Below the pieces are notes generated by a model, which ran no database searches, was not told where the DNA came from, and was given only the letters and a program-made list of their open reading frames with translations. Both the position numbers and the translations under genes were made by a program. 64,000 nt of DNA from Tenacibaculum sp. SZ-18 (lineage in GTDB: Bacteria; Bacteroidota; Bacteroidia; Flavobacteriales; Flavobacteriaceae). Location: positions 3,145,777-3,209,776 of the forward strand of contig NZ_CP019335.1 in assembly GCF_002813915.1 (NCBI RefSeq), in the 5' to 3' direction. Shown piece by piece: positions 46,020-51,274 of the stretch. The first letter of the stretch is position 1. Every line of letters begins with the position of its first letter.

Positions 46020-46577
46020 ATGAGTACTTTAAAAATTCACACAATTGAAACAGCTCCAGAAAAGAGTAAACCATTGTTAGAAGCATCATTGAAAGCATAC
46101 GGAATGGTTCCTAGCTTACATGGTGTATTAGCTTCATCCCCAGAAACATTTGAAGCATATCAAAAATTACATGAGCTATTTTCTAATTCTTCATTTACCG
46201 CTGAAGAACTAACTGTTGTTTGGCAAGCTATAAATGTTGAGCACGAATGTAATTATTGTGTTCCTGCACATACGGCTATTGCGTATATGATGAAGGTAGA
46301 TTCTATAATTAGTAATGCTTTGCGAAATTCAACAAAGTTACCTACAGAAAAACTAGAAGTTCTAAGAGATACAACTCTAAGTATCGTAAGAACTCGAGGT
46401 AATATTTCAGATGAAGAATTACAACGTTTTTATAACGTCGGTTATGGACAACAACAAGTTCTAGAAATTATCTTAGGATTAGCACAAAAAACTATTAGTA
46501 ACTACACTAATCACATTGCACAAACACCTATTGATGCACCATTTAAACCTTTTACTTGGAGCAAAGCAACTGTATAA
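46020..46577 (+). CDS. AhpD-like/carboxymuconolactone decarboxylase-family protein
   Basis: The 185-residue protein has the AhpD-type redox motif EHECNYCVPAHTA (CxxCxxxH, Cys near residues 77 and 80). Related proteins act as thiol peroxidases or reductases of electrophiles. There is no signal peptide. The TetR gene just upstream and the shared operator suggest induction by an oxidant or electrophile that TetR senses. A long hairpin terminator follows. Confidence 0.88.
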   Translation: MSTLKIHTIETAPEKSKPLLEASLKAYGMVPSLHGVLASSPETFEAYQKLHELFSNSSFTAEELTVVWQAINVEHECNYCVPAHTAIAYMMKVDSIISNALRNSTKLPTEKLEVLRDTTLSIVRTRGNISDEELQRFYNVGYGQQQVLEIILGLAQKTISNYTNHIAQTPIDAPFKPFTWSKATV

Positions 46578-46583
46578 ACAAAC

Positions 46584-46628
46584 AAAAAGCCTTATCATAA
46601 TCAACTTATGAAAAGGCTTTTCTTTTTC
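46584..46628. terminator. Hairpin terminator between the AhpD-like gene and the tRNA array
   Basis: AAAAGCCTT pairs with AAAGGCTTTT, with an inner TCATAA/TTATGA stem. T runs follow on both strands, so it ends both the plus-strand gene and the minus-strand tRNA array. Confidence 0.75.
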
Positions 46629-46655
46629 ACATCCCTTTCCCCAATAAACTAATAG

Positions 46656-46727
46656 TAAGCATAGCAAGAATCGAACTCGCATCTTCAGGGTCGTAACCTA
46701 ACGTTTTATCCGTTAAACTATATGCTT
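46656..46727 (-). tRNA. tRNA-Arg(ACG), array member 13 (last in transcript order)
   Basis: The 71-nt body folds with a perfect 7-bp acceptor stem (AAGCATA/TATGCTT), a 4-bp D stem (GTTT/AAAC) with GG in the loop, an anticodon stem TTAGG/CCTGA and loop TTACGAC, giving anticodon ACG. The T arm is GCGAG/CTTGC with loop TTCGATT. Discriminator A73; no CCA follows. Its 5' end is only 5 nt after the stop of the RNase H-fold gene. A34 would be deaminated by a TadA such as the one at 7960-8406. Confidence 0.85.
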
Positions 46728-46732
46728 AAATA

Positions 46733-47218
46733 TTATACTACTTTATCAGCACATGATGAACTCGCAAAAGCGTGGGGCTTAGCTTTAAATTCGAATCCCA
46801 TCCCTAAAATATATCCCATAGCATCTTTTAAAGCGACATTTGATTGAAACTTGGCATCAGTATTAATGTCTGCGTGTACTTCCAAACTCACACTATGTTT
46901 ATCTAGAATATTGCAAATTGCATATGCAACTTCTACCGACATTGTTACTTCCTTTAGCATACGTTCTTTAATACCAATTTGCTTAGTCCCTTTTAAATTT
47001 TTCATAAACATAAAACCTCCTTTTCCTTCTCTCAATACAACAACTGCCGTTGCATATTCAATATGAGATTTATAAGCTTGTGAATCTGATCCCACACATA
47101 CTTTAAGTTTATATCCTTCACTTAATTCTCTTACAATCGCTTTTTCTACAATTTCTGTAATTGGTTCTTGAAAAATTTTACCACTAAAATTTCTCCAATT
47201 CTGATTAACACTTTTCAT
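46733..47218 (-). CDS. YkuK/DUF458-type RNase H-fold protein embedded in the tRNA array
   Basis: ATG 47218 gives 161 residues. Length, the KVCVGSDSQAYKSHIEYATAVVVL segment (about residues 35-58; DSQ after the first strand is typical), VSVEVAYAICNIL and the SLEVHADINTD stretch match the YkuK (DUF458) family, predicted to have an RNase H-like fold. The gene lies between tRNA-Phe, 32 nt upstream, and tRNA-Arg(ACG), 5 nt downstream, on the same strand, so it should be released from the same transcript by tRNA end-processing. Activity and substrate are unproven; I infer a role with the array RNAs. A longer start (47290) would run through tRNA-Phe and is rejected. Confidence 0.8.
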   Translation of the reverse strand: MKSVNQNWRNFSGKIFQEPITEIVEKAIVRELSEGYKLKVCVGSDSQAYKSHIEYATAVVVLREGKGGFMFMKNLKGTKQIGIKERMLKEVTMSVEVAYAICNILDKHSVSLEVHADINTDAKFQSNVALKDAMGYILGMGFEFKAKPHAFASSSCADKVV

Positions 47219-47249
47219 TTTTTCTTCTCTTAAAATTCTCTTTTTCTTG

Positions 47250-47322
47250 TGGAACAAATAGGATTCGAACCTATATCTTCGGTGCTTCAAACCGACGCAT
47301 TGACCAACTTTGCTATTGTTCC
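47250..47322 (-). tRNA. tRNA-Phe(GAA), array member 12
   Basis: Acceptor GGAACAA/TTGTTCC is perfect, anticodon stem TCGGT/ACCGA is perfect and the loop TTGAAGC gives GAA. The T arm is ATAGG/CCTAT with loop TTCGAAT. The D stem is reduced to 3 bp (GCA/TGC) with an 11-nt loop that keeps GG. Discriminator A73 fits Phe. No CCA is encoded. Confidence 0.87.
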
Positions 47323-47328
47323 GTTTTT

Positions 47329-47401
47329 GGGTGATTTCGGGGCTCGAACCCTATTCTTCTCATCCACAATGAGACGTTTTACCAGTTAAACTAAAACCAC
47401 C
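47329..47401 (-). tRNA. tRNA-His(GTG), array member 11
   Basis: Anticodon stem TCTCA/TGAGA with loop TTGTGGA gives GTG. The acceptor can pair eight bases (GGTGGTTT/AAATCACC), fitting the extra G-1:C73 pair of tRNA-His, but then the T stem is one nucleotide short; with a 7-bp acceptor the T stem has one A-G mismatch. The D arm GTTT/AAAC with GG in the loop is normal. The 3' end is C, as expected. Slightly aberrant but clearly a His tRNA. Confidence 0.8.
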
Positions 47402-47406
47402 ATTTG

Positions 47407-47478
47407 TAAACCCGATAGGATTCGAACCTATACAACAAGAATCAAAATCTTGTATGCTAACCTTTACATCACAGGTTT
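47407..47478 (-). tRNA. tRNA-Gln(TTG), array member 10
   Basis: Acceptor AAACCTG/CGGGTTT (one T-G pair) with discriminator A, D stem ATGT/GCAT with GG in the loop, anticodon stem CAAGA/TCTTG and loop TTTTGAT giving TTG, and T arm ATAGG/CCTAT with loop TTCGAAT. No CCA. E. coli tRNA-Gln has G73, so A73 here is a difference. Confidence 0.83.
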
Positions 47479-47483
47479 ATTAG

Positions 47484-47557
47484 TACAGGAAGAGAGATTC
47501 GAACTCTCAATATTCTGATTCTAAATCAGACGCGTATGCCACTTCCGCCATTCCTGC
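47484..47557 (-). tRNA. tRNA-Leu(TAG) with a short variable loop, array member 9
   Basis: Acceptor GCAGGAA/TTCCTGT ends in a G-T pair; anticodon stem TCTGA/TCAGA and loop TTTAGAA give TAG; T arm GAGAG/CTCTC. The 5' half looks like a bacterial tRNA-Leu, and A73 fits. But the variable region is only about 5 nt (ATATT), whereas bacterial tRNA-Leu has a long variable arm. The D stem is 3 bp (GCG/CGC). This is a reduced, organelle-like leucine tRNA. Confidence 0.8.
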
Positions 47558-47562
47558 TTTTG

Positions 47563-47635
47563 TTGAGGCATTGGGATTCGAACCCAAGACTCCTGTATTA
47601 AAAGCACAGTACTCTGCCAACTGAGTTATACCTCA
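47563..47635 (-). tRNA. tRNA-Lys(TTT), array member 8
   Basis: Acceptor TGAGGTA/TGCCTCA (one T-G pair), D stem ACTC/GAGT with GG, anticodon stem CTGTG/TACAG with loop CTTTTAA giving TTT, T arm TTGGG/CCCAA with loop TTCGAAT. Discriminator A. The fold is the most canonical of the array. Confidence 0.88.
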
Positions 47636-47640
47636 TTTTA

Positions 47641-47704
47641 AATGACTTGGGAATTTTCTTTTTCTTTATTAGCCATGATAATTCATAAATTATCCCAAGT
47701 CATT
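47641..47704. other. 12-bp perfect inverted repeat with a 40-nt loop inside the tRNA array
   Basis: AATGACTTGGGA (47641-47652) pairs without error with TCCCAAGTCATT (47693-47704). It occupies the gap between tRNA-Lys and tRNA-Pro, where all other gaps of the array are 5-7 nt apart from the two noted. The loop on the minus strand is A-rich and holds a small TAATT/AATTA hairpin. A 12-codon frame starting MANKEKENSQ exists but is weak evidence of coding. The element is not a tRNA. It may be a structured spacer or processing signal. Confidence 0.6.
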
Positions 47705-47730
47705 AAACACACTCTCCTTTCTAAAATTTG

Positions 47731-47803
47731 TCTGGGAAGCAGGACTCGAACCTACAACCTCCTGCATCCAAAGCAGGTAAACAACCAATCGTTATCTTCC
47801 CAG
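47731..47803 (-). tRNA. tRNA-Pro(TGG), array member 7
   Basis: Acceptor CTGGGAA/TTCCCAG is perfect, anticodon stem CCTGC/GCAGG is perfect with loop TTTGGAT giving TGG, T arm GTAGG/CCTGC with loop TTCGAGT. The D stem is about 3 bp (AAC/GTT) with GG in the loop. Discriminator A fits Pro. No CCA. Confidence 0.86.
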
Positions 47804-47808
47804 TATTG

Positions 47809-47881
47809 CGGTTCATACGAGAATCGAACTCGTATCTCCCGAGAGACAGTCGGGAAGGTTAACCATTAACCACAATGAACC
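47809..47881 (-). tRNA. tRNA-Asp(GTC), array member 6
   Basis: Acceptor GGTTCAT/ATGAACC is perfect, anticodon stem CCCGA/TCGGG is perfect with loop CTGTCTC giving GTC, T arm ACGAG/CTCGT with loop TTCGATT. The D region can form GGTT/AACC. Discriminator G73, the Asp identity base, is kept. Confidence 0.86.
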
Positions 47882-47886
47882 ATTTG

Positions 47887-47958
47887 TACATCTACTAAGA
47901 TTCGAACTTAGACTAAGAGATTAGAAAGCTCTAGTGCTATCCATTACTCTATAGATGT
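47887..47958 (-). tRNA. tRNA-Arg(TCT), array member 5
   Basis: Acceptor ACATCTA/TAGATGT is perfect with discriminator A. D stem GAGT/GCAC has one A-A mismatch; its loop holds GG. Anticodon stem AGAGC/TCTCT has a C-T mismatch next to the loop TTTCTAA, giving TCT. T arm CTAAG/CTTAG is perfect. No CCA. Confidence 0.8.
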
Positions 47959-47964
47959 ATTTTG

Positions 47965-48051
47965 CGGAGAATAAAGGAATCGAACCTTCACCATTATTTC
48001 ATGGACTTAATTAGCAGTTTAGCGTAACAAACCAATATTTACCTATTCTCC
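47965..48051 (-). tRNA. tRNA-Ser(GCT), class II, array member 4
   Basis: Acceptor GGAGAAT/ATTCTCC is perfect; loop CTGCTAA gives GCT; a variable arm CCAT/ATGG of class II type is present; T arm GAAGG/CCTTT. The anticodon stem CTAAA/TTAAG has an A-A mismatch. Discriminator G73 fits Ser. So this tRNA keeps the long arm that the neighbouring Leu(TAG) tRNA lost. Confidence 0.84.
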
Positions 48052-48058
48052 AATTTTG

Positions 48059-48194
48059 TGGAAGTGGTAGGATTCGAACCTACACGCTTATTCAAGACCA
48101 GATTTTAACTCATAAATCTAAAATTACATAGCGTATTCGTTGAATTCGTAAACTCATTTCATTCTGGCGAGCCAACCAATTGCTCAACACTTCC
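48059..48194 (-). tRNA. Probable tRNA-Leu(TAA) with a ~53-nt anticodon-loop insertion, array member 3
   Basis: Acceptor GGAAGTG/CACTTCC, D stem GAGC/GCTC with GG, T arm GTAGG/CCTAC and anticodon stem CCAGA/TCTGG are all perfect, yet the anticodon loop (48103-48162) has 60 nt. Removing 53 nt between AT and TAAAA gives a 7-nt loop ATTAAAA with anticodon TAA. The roughly 15-nt variable region (CTT/AAG arm) and A73 agree with a class II Leu tRNA. The reading is inferred; removing at the phase that suits the Ser gene would give GAA instead. Introns in tRNA-Leu(UAA) are known in other bacteria, but those are group I and far longer. Confidence 0.75.
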
Positions 48195-48210
48195 TATTGT
48201 CAATGAACTT

Positions 48211-48246
48211 TGAAACAAGGATGAGATTGTCATACGATCTCATTGA
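48211..48246 (-). pseudogene. Duplicated 3' end of tRNA-Cys (tRNA remnant)
   Basis: The first 18 bases, TGAAACAAGGATGAGATT, repeat exactly those at 48301-48318, the 3' end of the intact tRNA-Cys gene. Here they continue into a different sequence that still forms a T-arm-like hairpin (ATGAGAT/ATCTCAT), and no acceptor 5' half or anticodon arm exists. It looks like a tRNA fossil from a partial duplication. Confidence 0.55.
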
Positions 48247-48302
48247 GTTTCAATTTGGATTTCCATAATTTTCAAATCAATTTGAAATTATTTCAATCAT
48301 TG

Positions 48303-48375
48303 AAACAAGGATGAGATTCGAACTCATAAAAAACGGAGTTGCAGTCCGCTGCCTTAACCTTTCAGCCACCTTGTT
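48303..48375 (-). tRNA. tRNA-Cys(GCA), array member 2
   Basis: Acceptor AACAAGG/CCTTGTT is perfect; anticodon stem GCGGA/TCCGT (one G-T pair) with loop CTGCAAC gives GCA; T arm ATGAG/CTCAT with loop TTCGAAT; 5-nt all-T variable loop. The D stem is about 3 bp. Discriminator T73, the Cys identity base, is kept. No CCA. Confidence 0.86.
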
Positions 48376-48381
48376 TTGTCG

Positions 48382-48520
48382 CAGAAGAAGTGGGATTCGA
48401 ATCCACACGAGTCGTTAACTCCGAACGGTTTTAACTCGAATAATTCTAGATTCTTATGGACTCGTTGAATTCGTAAACTCATTTCAAAACCGCGGCCACC
48501 GCCAATTGGCTTGCTCTTCC
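48382..48520 (-). tRNA. tRNA-Ser(TGA), class II, with a ~52-nt anticodon-loop insertion, array member 1
   Basis: Acceptor GGAAGAG/TTCTTCT has two G-T pairs. Anticodon stem GCGGT/ACCGT encloses a 59-nt loop (48430-48488). The 5' part of the loop reads TTTGAAA, so removing 52 nt after the anticodon gives the standard Ser(TGA) loop. A class II variable arm (GAGT/ACTC) and discriminator G73 confirm Ser. One A-C mismatch sits in the T stem. The insertion shares 25 bases with that in the Leu-like gene. This is the first gene of the array. Confidence 0.8.
48462..48486 (-). repeat. 25-bp block shared by the two anticodon-loop insertions
   Basis: Plus-strand bases 48462-48486 are identical to 48137-48161 (starting TCGTTGAATTCG). 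Outside this block the two insertions differ, except for a 9-bp identity (TTTTAACTC) at the other end (48103-48111 and 48429-48437). The conserved blocks are at the two insertion edges, as expected of splicing signals. Confidence 0.85.
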
Positions 48521-48537
48521 TTAATTCTATTTCATAA

Positions 48538-48568
48538 AAAAAGCATCTCTTTTTAAGGAGACGCTTTT
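48538..48568. terminator. Hairpin terminator just before the tRNA array
   Basis: AAAAGCATCTC pairs with GAGACGCTTTT (one mismatch). On the minus strand it is followed by TTTTTTTA, which ends only about 11 nt before the 5' end of the first tRNA (48520). It closes the transcript of the small frame at 48593-48721, and read-through would enter the array. Confidence 0.8.
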
Positions 48569-48592
48569 AATTTTATATGTATAAACTTTTTA

Positions 48593-48721
48593 TTAGTTTA
48601 TATCATCGTAATATATCTCCTTTAATAAAATGAATAGTCTATCTCCACATAACTGAAGACCAAATTCAGGATCACTACATCGGAACTGATTTGTTATACT
48701 ATGATTTGAACATTGTTTCAT
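48593..48721 (-). CDS. Possible 42-residue Cys-containing small protein upstream of the tRNA array
   Basis: A frame from ATG 48721 to TAA 48593 encodes 42 residues, starting MKQCSNHSIT and ending EIYYDDIN, with cysteines at residues 4, 15 and 25. Its composition is balanced and soluble. A near-consensus -7 element (CATATTTG, minus strand, about 48776-48769) lies 50 nt upstream and a hairpin terminator 25 nt downstream, so a transcript of this unit is likely. Coding is plausible, not proven; it might be a leader or a non-coding RNA. Confidence 0.4.
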   Translation of the reverse strand: MKQCSNHSITNQFRCSDPEFGLQLCGDRLFILLKEIYYDDIN

Positions 48722-48985
48722 TTTATACTGTTTTTATAAATGTCTTTTTTTATTTCGTTTTGACGTTGCAAATATGGAATGTATTTTTCAACTACACAAG
48801 AAAAAATTAATTTTATTTTATTGATTTTCAGGTACTTATATTGTTTTTAAGCAGTAGATTTCTTGTCCGTTTTTCAACAGATATTAAACATTTTCACAAA
48901 GGCCTGTCTCTCAATTGTTTTCAGTTTTTATCGCTTTATGTTATTTCTATTAGTTGAGCATTTCCTTTCTTAAATTTTTTTCATA
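48722..48985. other. Gene-free spacer between the two small transcription units
   Basis: A+T-rich spacer. Apart from the probable minus-strand promoter near 48769-48776, I see no gene or fold. Confidence 0.4.
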
Positions 48986-49016
48986 AAAAAAGCGTCCAAT
49001 TCAATTGGACGCTTTC
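48986..49016. terminator. Strong hairpin terminator of the second small unit
   Basis: AAAGCGTCCAA and TTGGACGCTTT form a perfect stem (longer if the loop is closed further) with a T run on the minus strand. Confidence 0.85.
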
Positions 49017-49049
49017 ATTTGTATATATTTCTTATCTAAATTTTATAAA

Positions 49050-49154
49050 TCATACTTCAATATTGAATACGTAGCATCCTTTTCGCCAAATTCTCGGGCG
49101 AAAATCATAAGAACAAAGTCCTAACTGTTTACTATGTATTGCTGTGATATTCAT
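49050..49154 (-). CDS. Possible 34-residue small protein
   Basis: ATG 49154 to TGA 49050 encodes 34 residues, starting MNITAIHSKQLG and ending FNIEV, with two Cys (residues 14 and 27) and an Arg-rich middle (DFRPRIWRKG). A -7 element TAGTTTTG on the minus strand (49171-49164) would start the transcript a few nt before the ATG, and a strong terminator follows 34 nt after the stop. The unit mirrors the one at 48593-48721. Coding is plausible, not proven. Confidence 0.35.
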   Translation of the reverse strand: MNITAIHSKQLGLCSYDFRPRIWRKGCYVFNIEV

Positions 49155-49163
49155 TTTCAGCAA

Positions 49164-49171
49164 CAAAACTA
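49164..49171 (-). promoter_or_regulatory. Probable promoter of the 34-residue frame
   Basis: Minus-strand TAGTTTTG is an exact TAnnTTTG match. The implied transcript start is within a few bases of the ATG at 49154, so the message would be nearly leaderless. Confidence 0.4.
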
Positions 49172-49430
49172 AGTTTTTTTTTCGATTTGTATAGTCTTTA
49201 CATCTTTTGATAGCATCTATAAAGTGTTCAAATCCTTTTTTTTAACAAAAGTCAAACTGAAATACGCACTCTTTTTGCACATATCAAGTAAAATGTAAAC
49301 TAAGATCAATTATGTACTTTAAATAGTTAAACATTTTTTAGTATATTCTTGGAATCCAAAACAAAAAGAAATCAGAGTATTTTGTAAACGCTTCAGATTA
49401 CATCTCTTTTACATCAACTTACATTGAAAT

Positions 49431-50003
49431 ATGACAAAAAGAATACGTTTTACATTACTCTTCTTTAGAATATTCATTTTAGTAAATCAAAATTCTTTTG
49501 CTCAGCAAGAACTAACTTCTTTTGAGAAATTTCATAAAACCTCTGGAGATGTTTTAGTTGGATTACTTCCTGCTTTATCATTAACCTCAACTTTTATTTG
49601 GAAAGATGGACAAAAAGGAACTTGGCAATTTTCAAAGTCGTTAGTAAGTACAATCGCCATAACATGGGGATTAAAACTTTTGATAAATAAAGAACGTCCT
49701 AACAGAGAAAGTTTAAATAGCTTTCCATCAGGACATACATCAGTCTCTTTTGCTAGTGCTGCTTTTATTCAAAAAAGATATGGTTGGAAATATGGTGCCC
49801 TTGCATATGTACTTGCTGGATATGTTGGATTTTCTAGAATTGAAGCAAACAAACATGATGAGTGGGATGTTTTAGCCGGAACAATTATTGGAACAGGGAT
49901 GAGTTACTTATTCACAAAACCTTTTGACAAAGAAAATAATATTAATGTTTCTTCTGGTTTTATGGATAACACGCCTACATTTAAAATTACTTATACTTTT
50001 TAA
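49431..50003 (+). CDS. Exported PAP2-family phosphatase
   Basis: The 190-residue protein has an N-terminal signal or anchor (RIRFTLLFFRIFILVNQNSFAQ, split at Q) and the three phosphatase motifs: KLLINKERPN (KxxxxxxRP, about residue 83), SFPSGHTS (about residue 100) and SRIEANKHDEWDVLAG (SRxxxxxHxxxD, about residue 148). It dephosphorylates lipid phosphates, probably undecaprenyl pyrophosphate or a similar lipid, which fits the polysaccharide region that follows. Confidence 0.9.
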   Translation: MTKRIRFTLLFFRIFILVNQNSFAQQELTSFEKFHKTSGDVLVGLLPALSLTSTFIWKDGQKGTWQFSKSLVSTIAITWGLKLLINKERPNRESLNSFPSGHTSVSFASAAFIQKRYGWKYGALAYVLAGYVGFSRIEANKHDEWDVLAGTIIGTGMSYLFTKPFDKENNINVSSGFMDNTPTFKITYTF

Positions 50004-50108
50004 GGAACATTCATTATTTAACGTATTACATTGAATAAAAACCAAAAATACTTCTATTCAATCCAATTAAAAGATATATATTGATTTTCTTTTGATATTA
50101 AATCTAAA

Positions 50109-50687
50109 ATGGAAAGTATATTAATTAATTCGAATGCTCATAACAAATCGTCCTTTTACAGGTTTTTTGAAGTTCTCACGGCATCAGTATTACTTTTATT
50201 AGCTTCTCCATTATTCATATTTGGATGTATATTAAGTTTAATTGACCTAAAAGAGAATCCCATTTATTCTCAAATCCGAGTCGGAAAACATAATCGCCTT
50301 TTCTTAATGTATAAAATTAAAACCATTGCTGACCACTCAATGGATCAAATCACATTAATCGGAAAAATTCTAAGAAAAAGTAAAATAGATGAAATCCCTC
50401 AACTTTTTAATGTAATCAAGGGTGATATGCACATCATTGGTCCAAGGCCAGAACAACCACAATATGTTGACGAATTTTTAAAAATAAATTCTAATTTTTC
50501 TTTAAGACACGAAATTAAGCCTGGAATTACAGGATGGGCGCAAGTTTGTTTACCAAAAGCTAAACCAAAAGATAATTTAGATAAATTAAAATATGACTTG
50601 TATTACGTTAATAATAGATCAATAAAATTTGATGCTATTATTATTTTAAAAACAATAAAAATTATCATTACGCTCAACAGTAATTAA
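50109..50687 (+). CDS. Undecaprenyl-phosphate sugar phosphotransferase (small monotopic type)
   Basis: The 192-residue protein is a small phosphoglycosyl transferase (PglC-like, without the extra N-terminal domains). It has one membrane-embedding segment (about residues 22-45, VLTASVLLLLASPLFIFGCIL), the catalytic Asp-Glu pair in KIDEIPQLFN (about residues 94-103) and KGDMHIIGPRPEQP (about residues 106-119), all standard. It starts lipid-linked glycan assembly by transferring a sugar-1-phosphate to undecaprenyl phosphate. It heads the heptose block. Confidence 0.9.
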   Translation: MESILINSNAHNKSSFYRFFEVLTASVLLLLASPLFIFGCILSLIDLKENPIYSQIRVGKHNRLFLMYKIKTIADHSMDQITLIGKILRKSKIDEIPQLFNVIKGDMHIIGPRPEQPQYVDEFLKINSNFSLRHEIKPGITGWAQVCLPKAKPKDNLDKLKYDLYYVNNRSIKFDAIIILKTIKIIITLNSN

Positions 50688-50737
50688 TAAGTAACAACAG
50701 ATGAAAACCGTTTAAATTTATTCAAAACTAAACATTA

Positions 50738-51271
50738 ATGAAAGTAGTATTCCTTGATAGGGATGGCGTTATAAATAAGGACAGTGGTTATGTTCATAAA
50801 AAAGAAGATTTTGTTTTTATTCAAGGAATTTTTGATAGTTGTAGAAGTTTAATAAGTAAAGGCTTTGAGCTTATTATAATTACTAATCAAAGTGGGATTG
50901 AAAGAGGGTATTATACAGTTGAGGATTTTTTGATTCTAAATGACTGGATGTTAAATGAGTTTGAGAAAGCGGATGTTAATATTTGTGATGTGTTTTTCTG
51001 TCCACATACCCCCCAAGATAATTGCAATTGTAGAAAACCCAAAACTGGAATGTTAGACAAAGCTGACCTAAAATATAATATTGAGAAAAGTAATTCCTGG
51101 GTAATTGGTGACAAGGAAACGGATATTGAAGCTGGTATTAATTTTGGAATTAACAATACTATATTAATAAATAGTAATCAAAATGTTCAGATAGAAAATA
51201 GTAAAGCTAAATTTATAATTCCTTCTATGAAGGATATAAATAAGATTTCTGAATTAAGAGTTGACAACTAA
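50738..51271 (+). CDS. gmhB: D-glycero-D-manno-heptose 1,7-bisphosphate 7-phosphatase
   Basis: The 177-residue HAD phosphatase has motif I FLDRDGVIN (nucleophile Asp near residue 6), motif II TNQSG, a zinc loop FFCPHTPQDNCNCRKP (three Cys and a His) and motif IV VIGDKETDIEAG. The zinc loop is the GmhB mark. It removes the 7-phosphate in the ADP-heptose pathway. hldD, hldE and gmhA follow directly, so the full pathway is encoded here. Confidence 0.93.
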   Translation: MKVVFLDRDGVINKDSGYVHKKEDFVFIQGIFDSCRSLISKGFELIIITNQSGIERGYYTVEDFLILNDWMLNEFEKADVNICDVFFCPHTPQDNCNCRKPKTGMLDKADLKYNIEKSNSWVIGDKETDIEAGINFGINNTILINSNQNVQIENSKAKFIIPSMKDINKISELRVDN

Positions 51272-51274
51272 AAC

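Noticed and set aside
47642..47869. A 75-residue plus-strand open frame across the tRNA array
   Set aside because: It is the antisense of tRNA genes; phrases such as SRTRTYN are the usual false translation of tRNA T arms.
48103..48488. The anticodon-loop insertions as group I introns
   Set aside because: They are only about 52-53 nt, far below the smallest group I introns, and I see no group I core; Leu placement alone is not enough.
46640..48540. Prophage or integrative element around the tRNA array
   Set aside because: No integrase, transposase, phage gene or attachment-type direct repeat flanks the array in this window.
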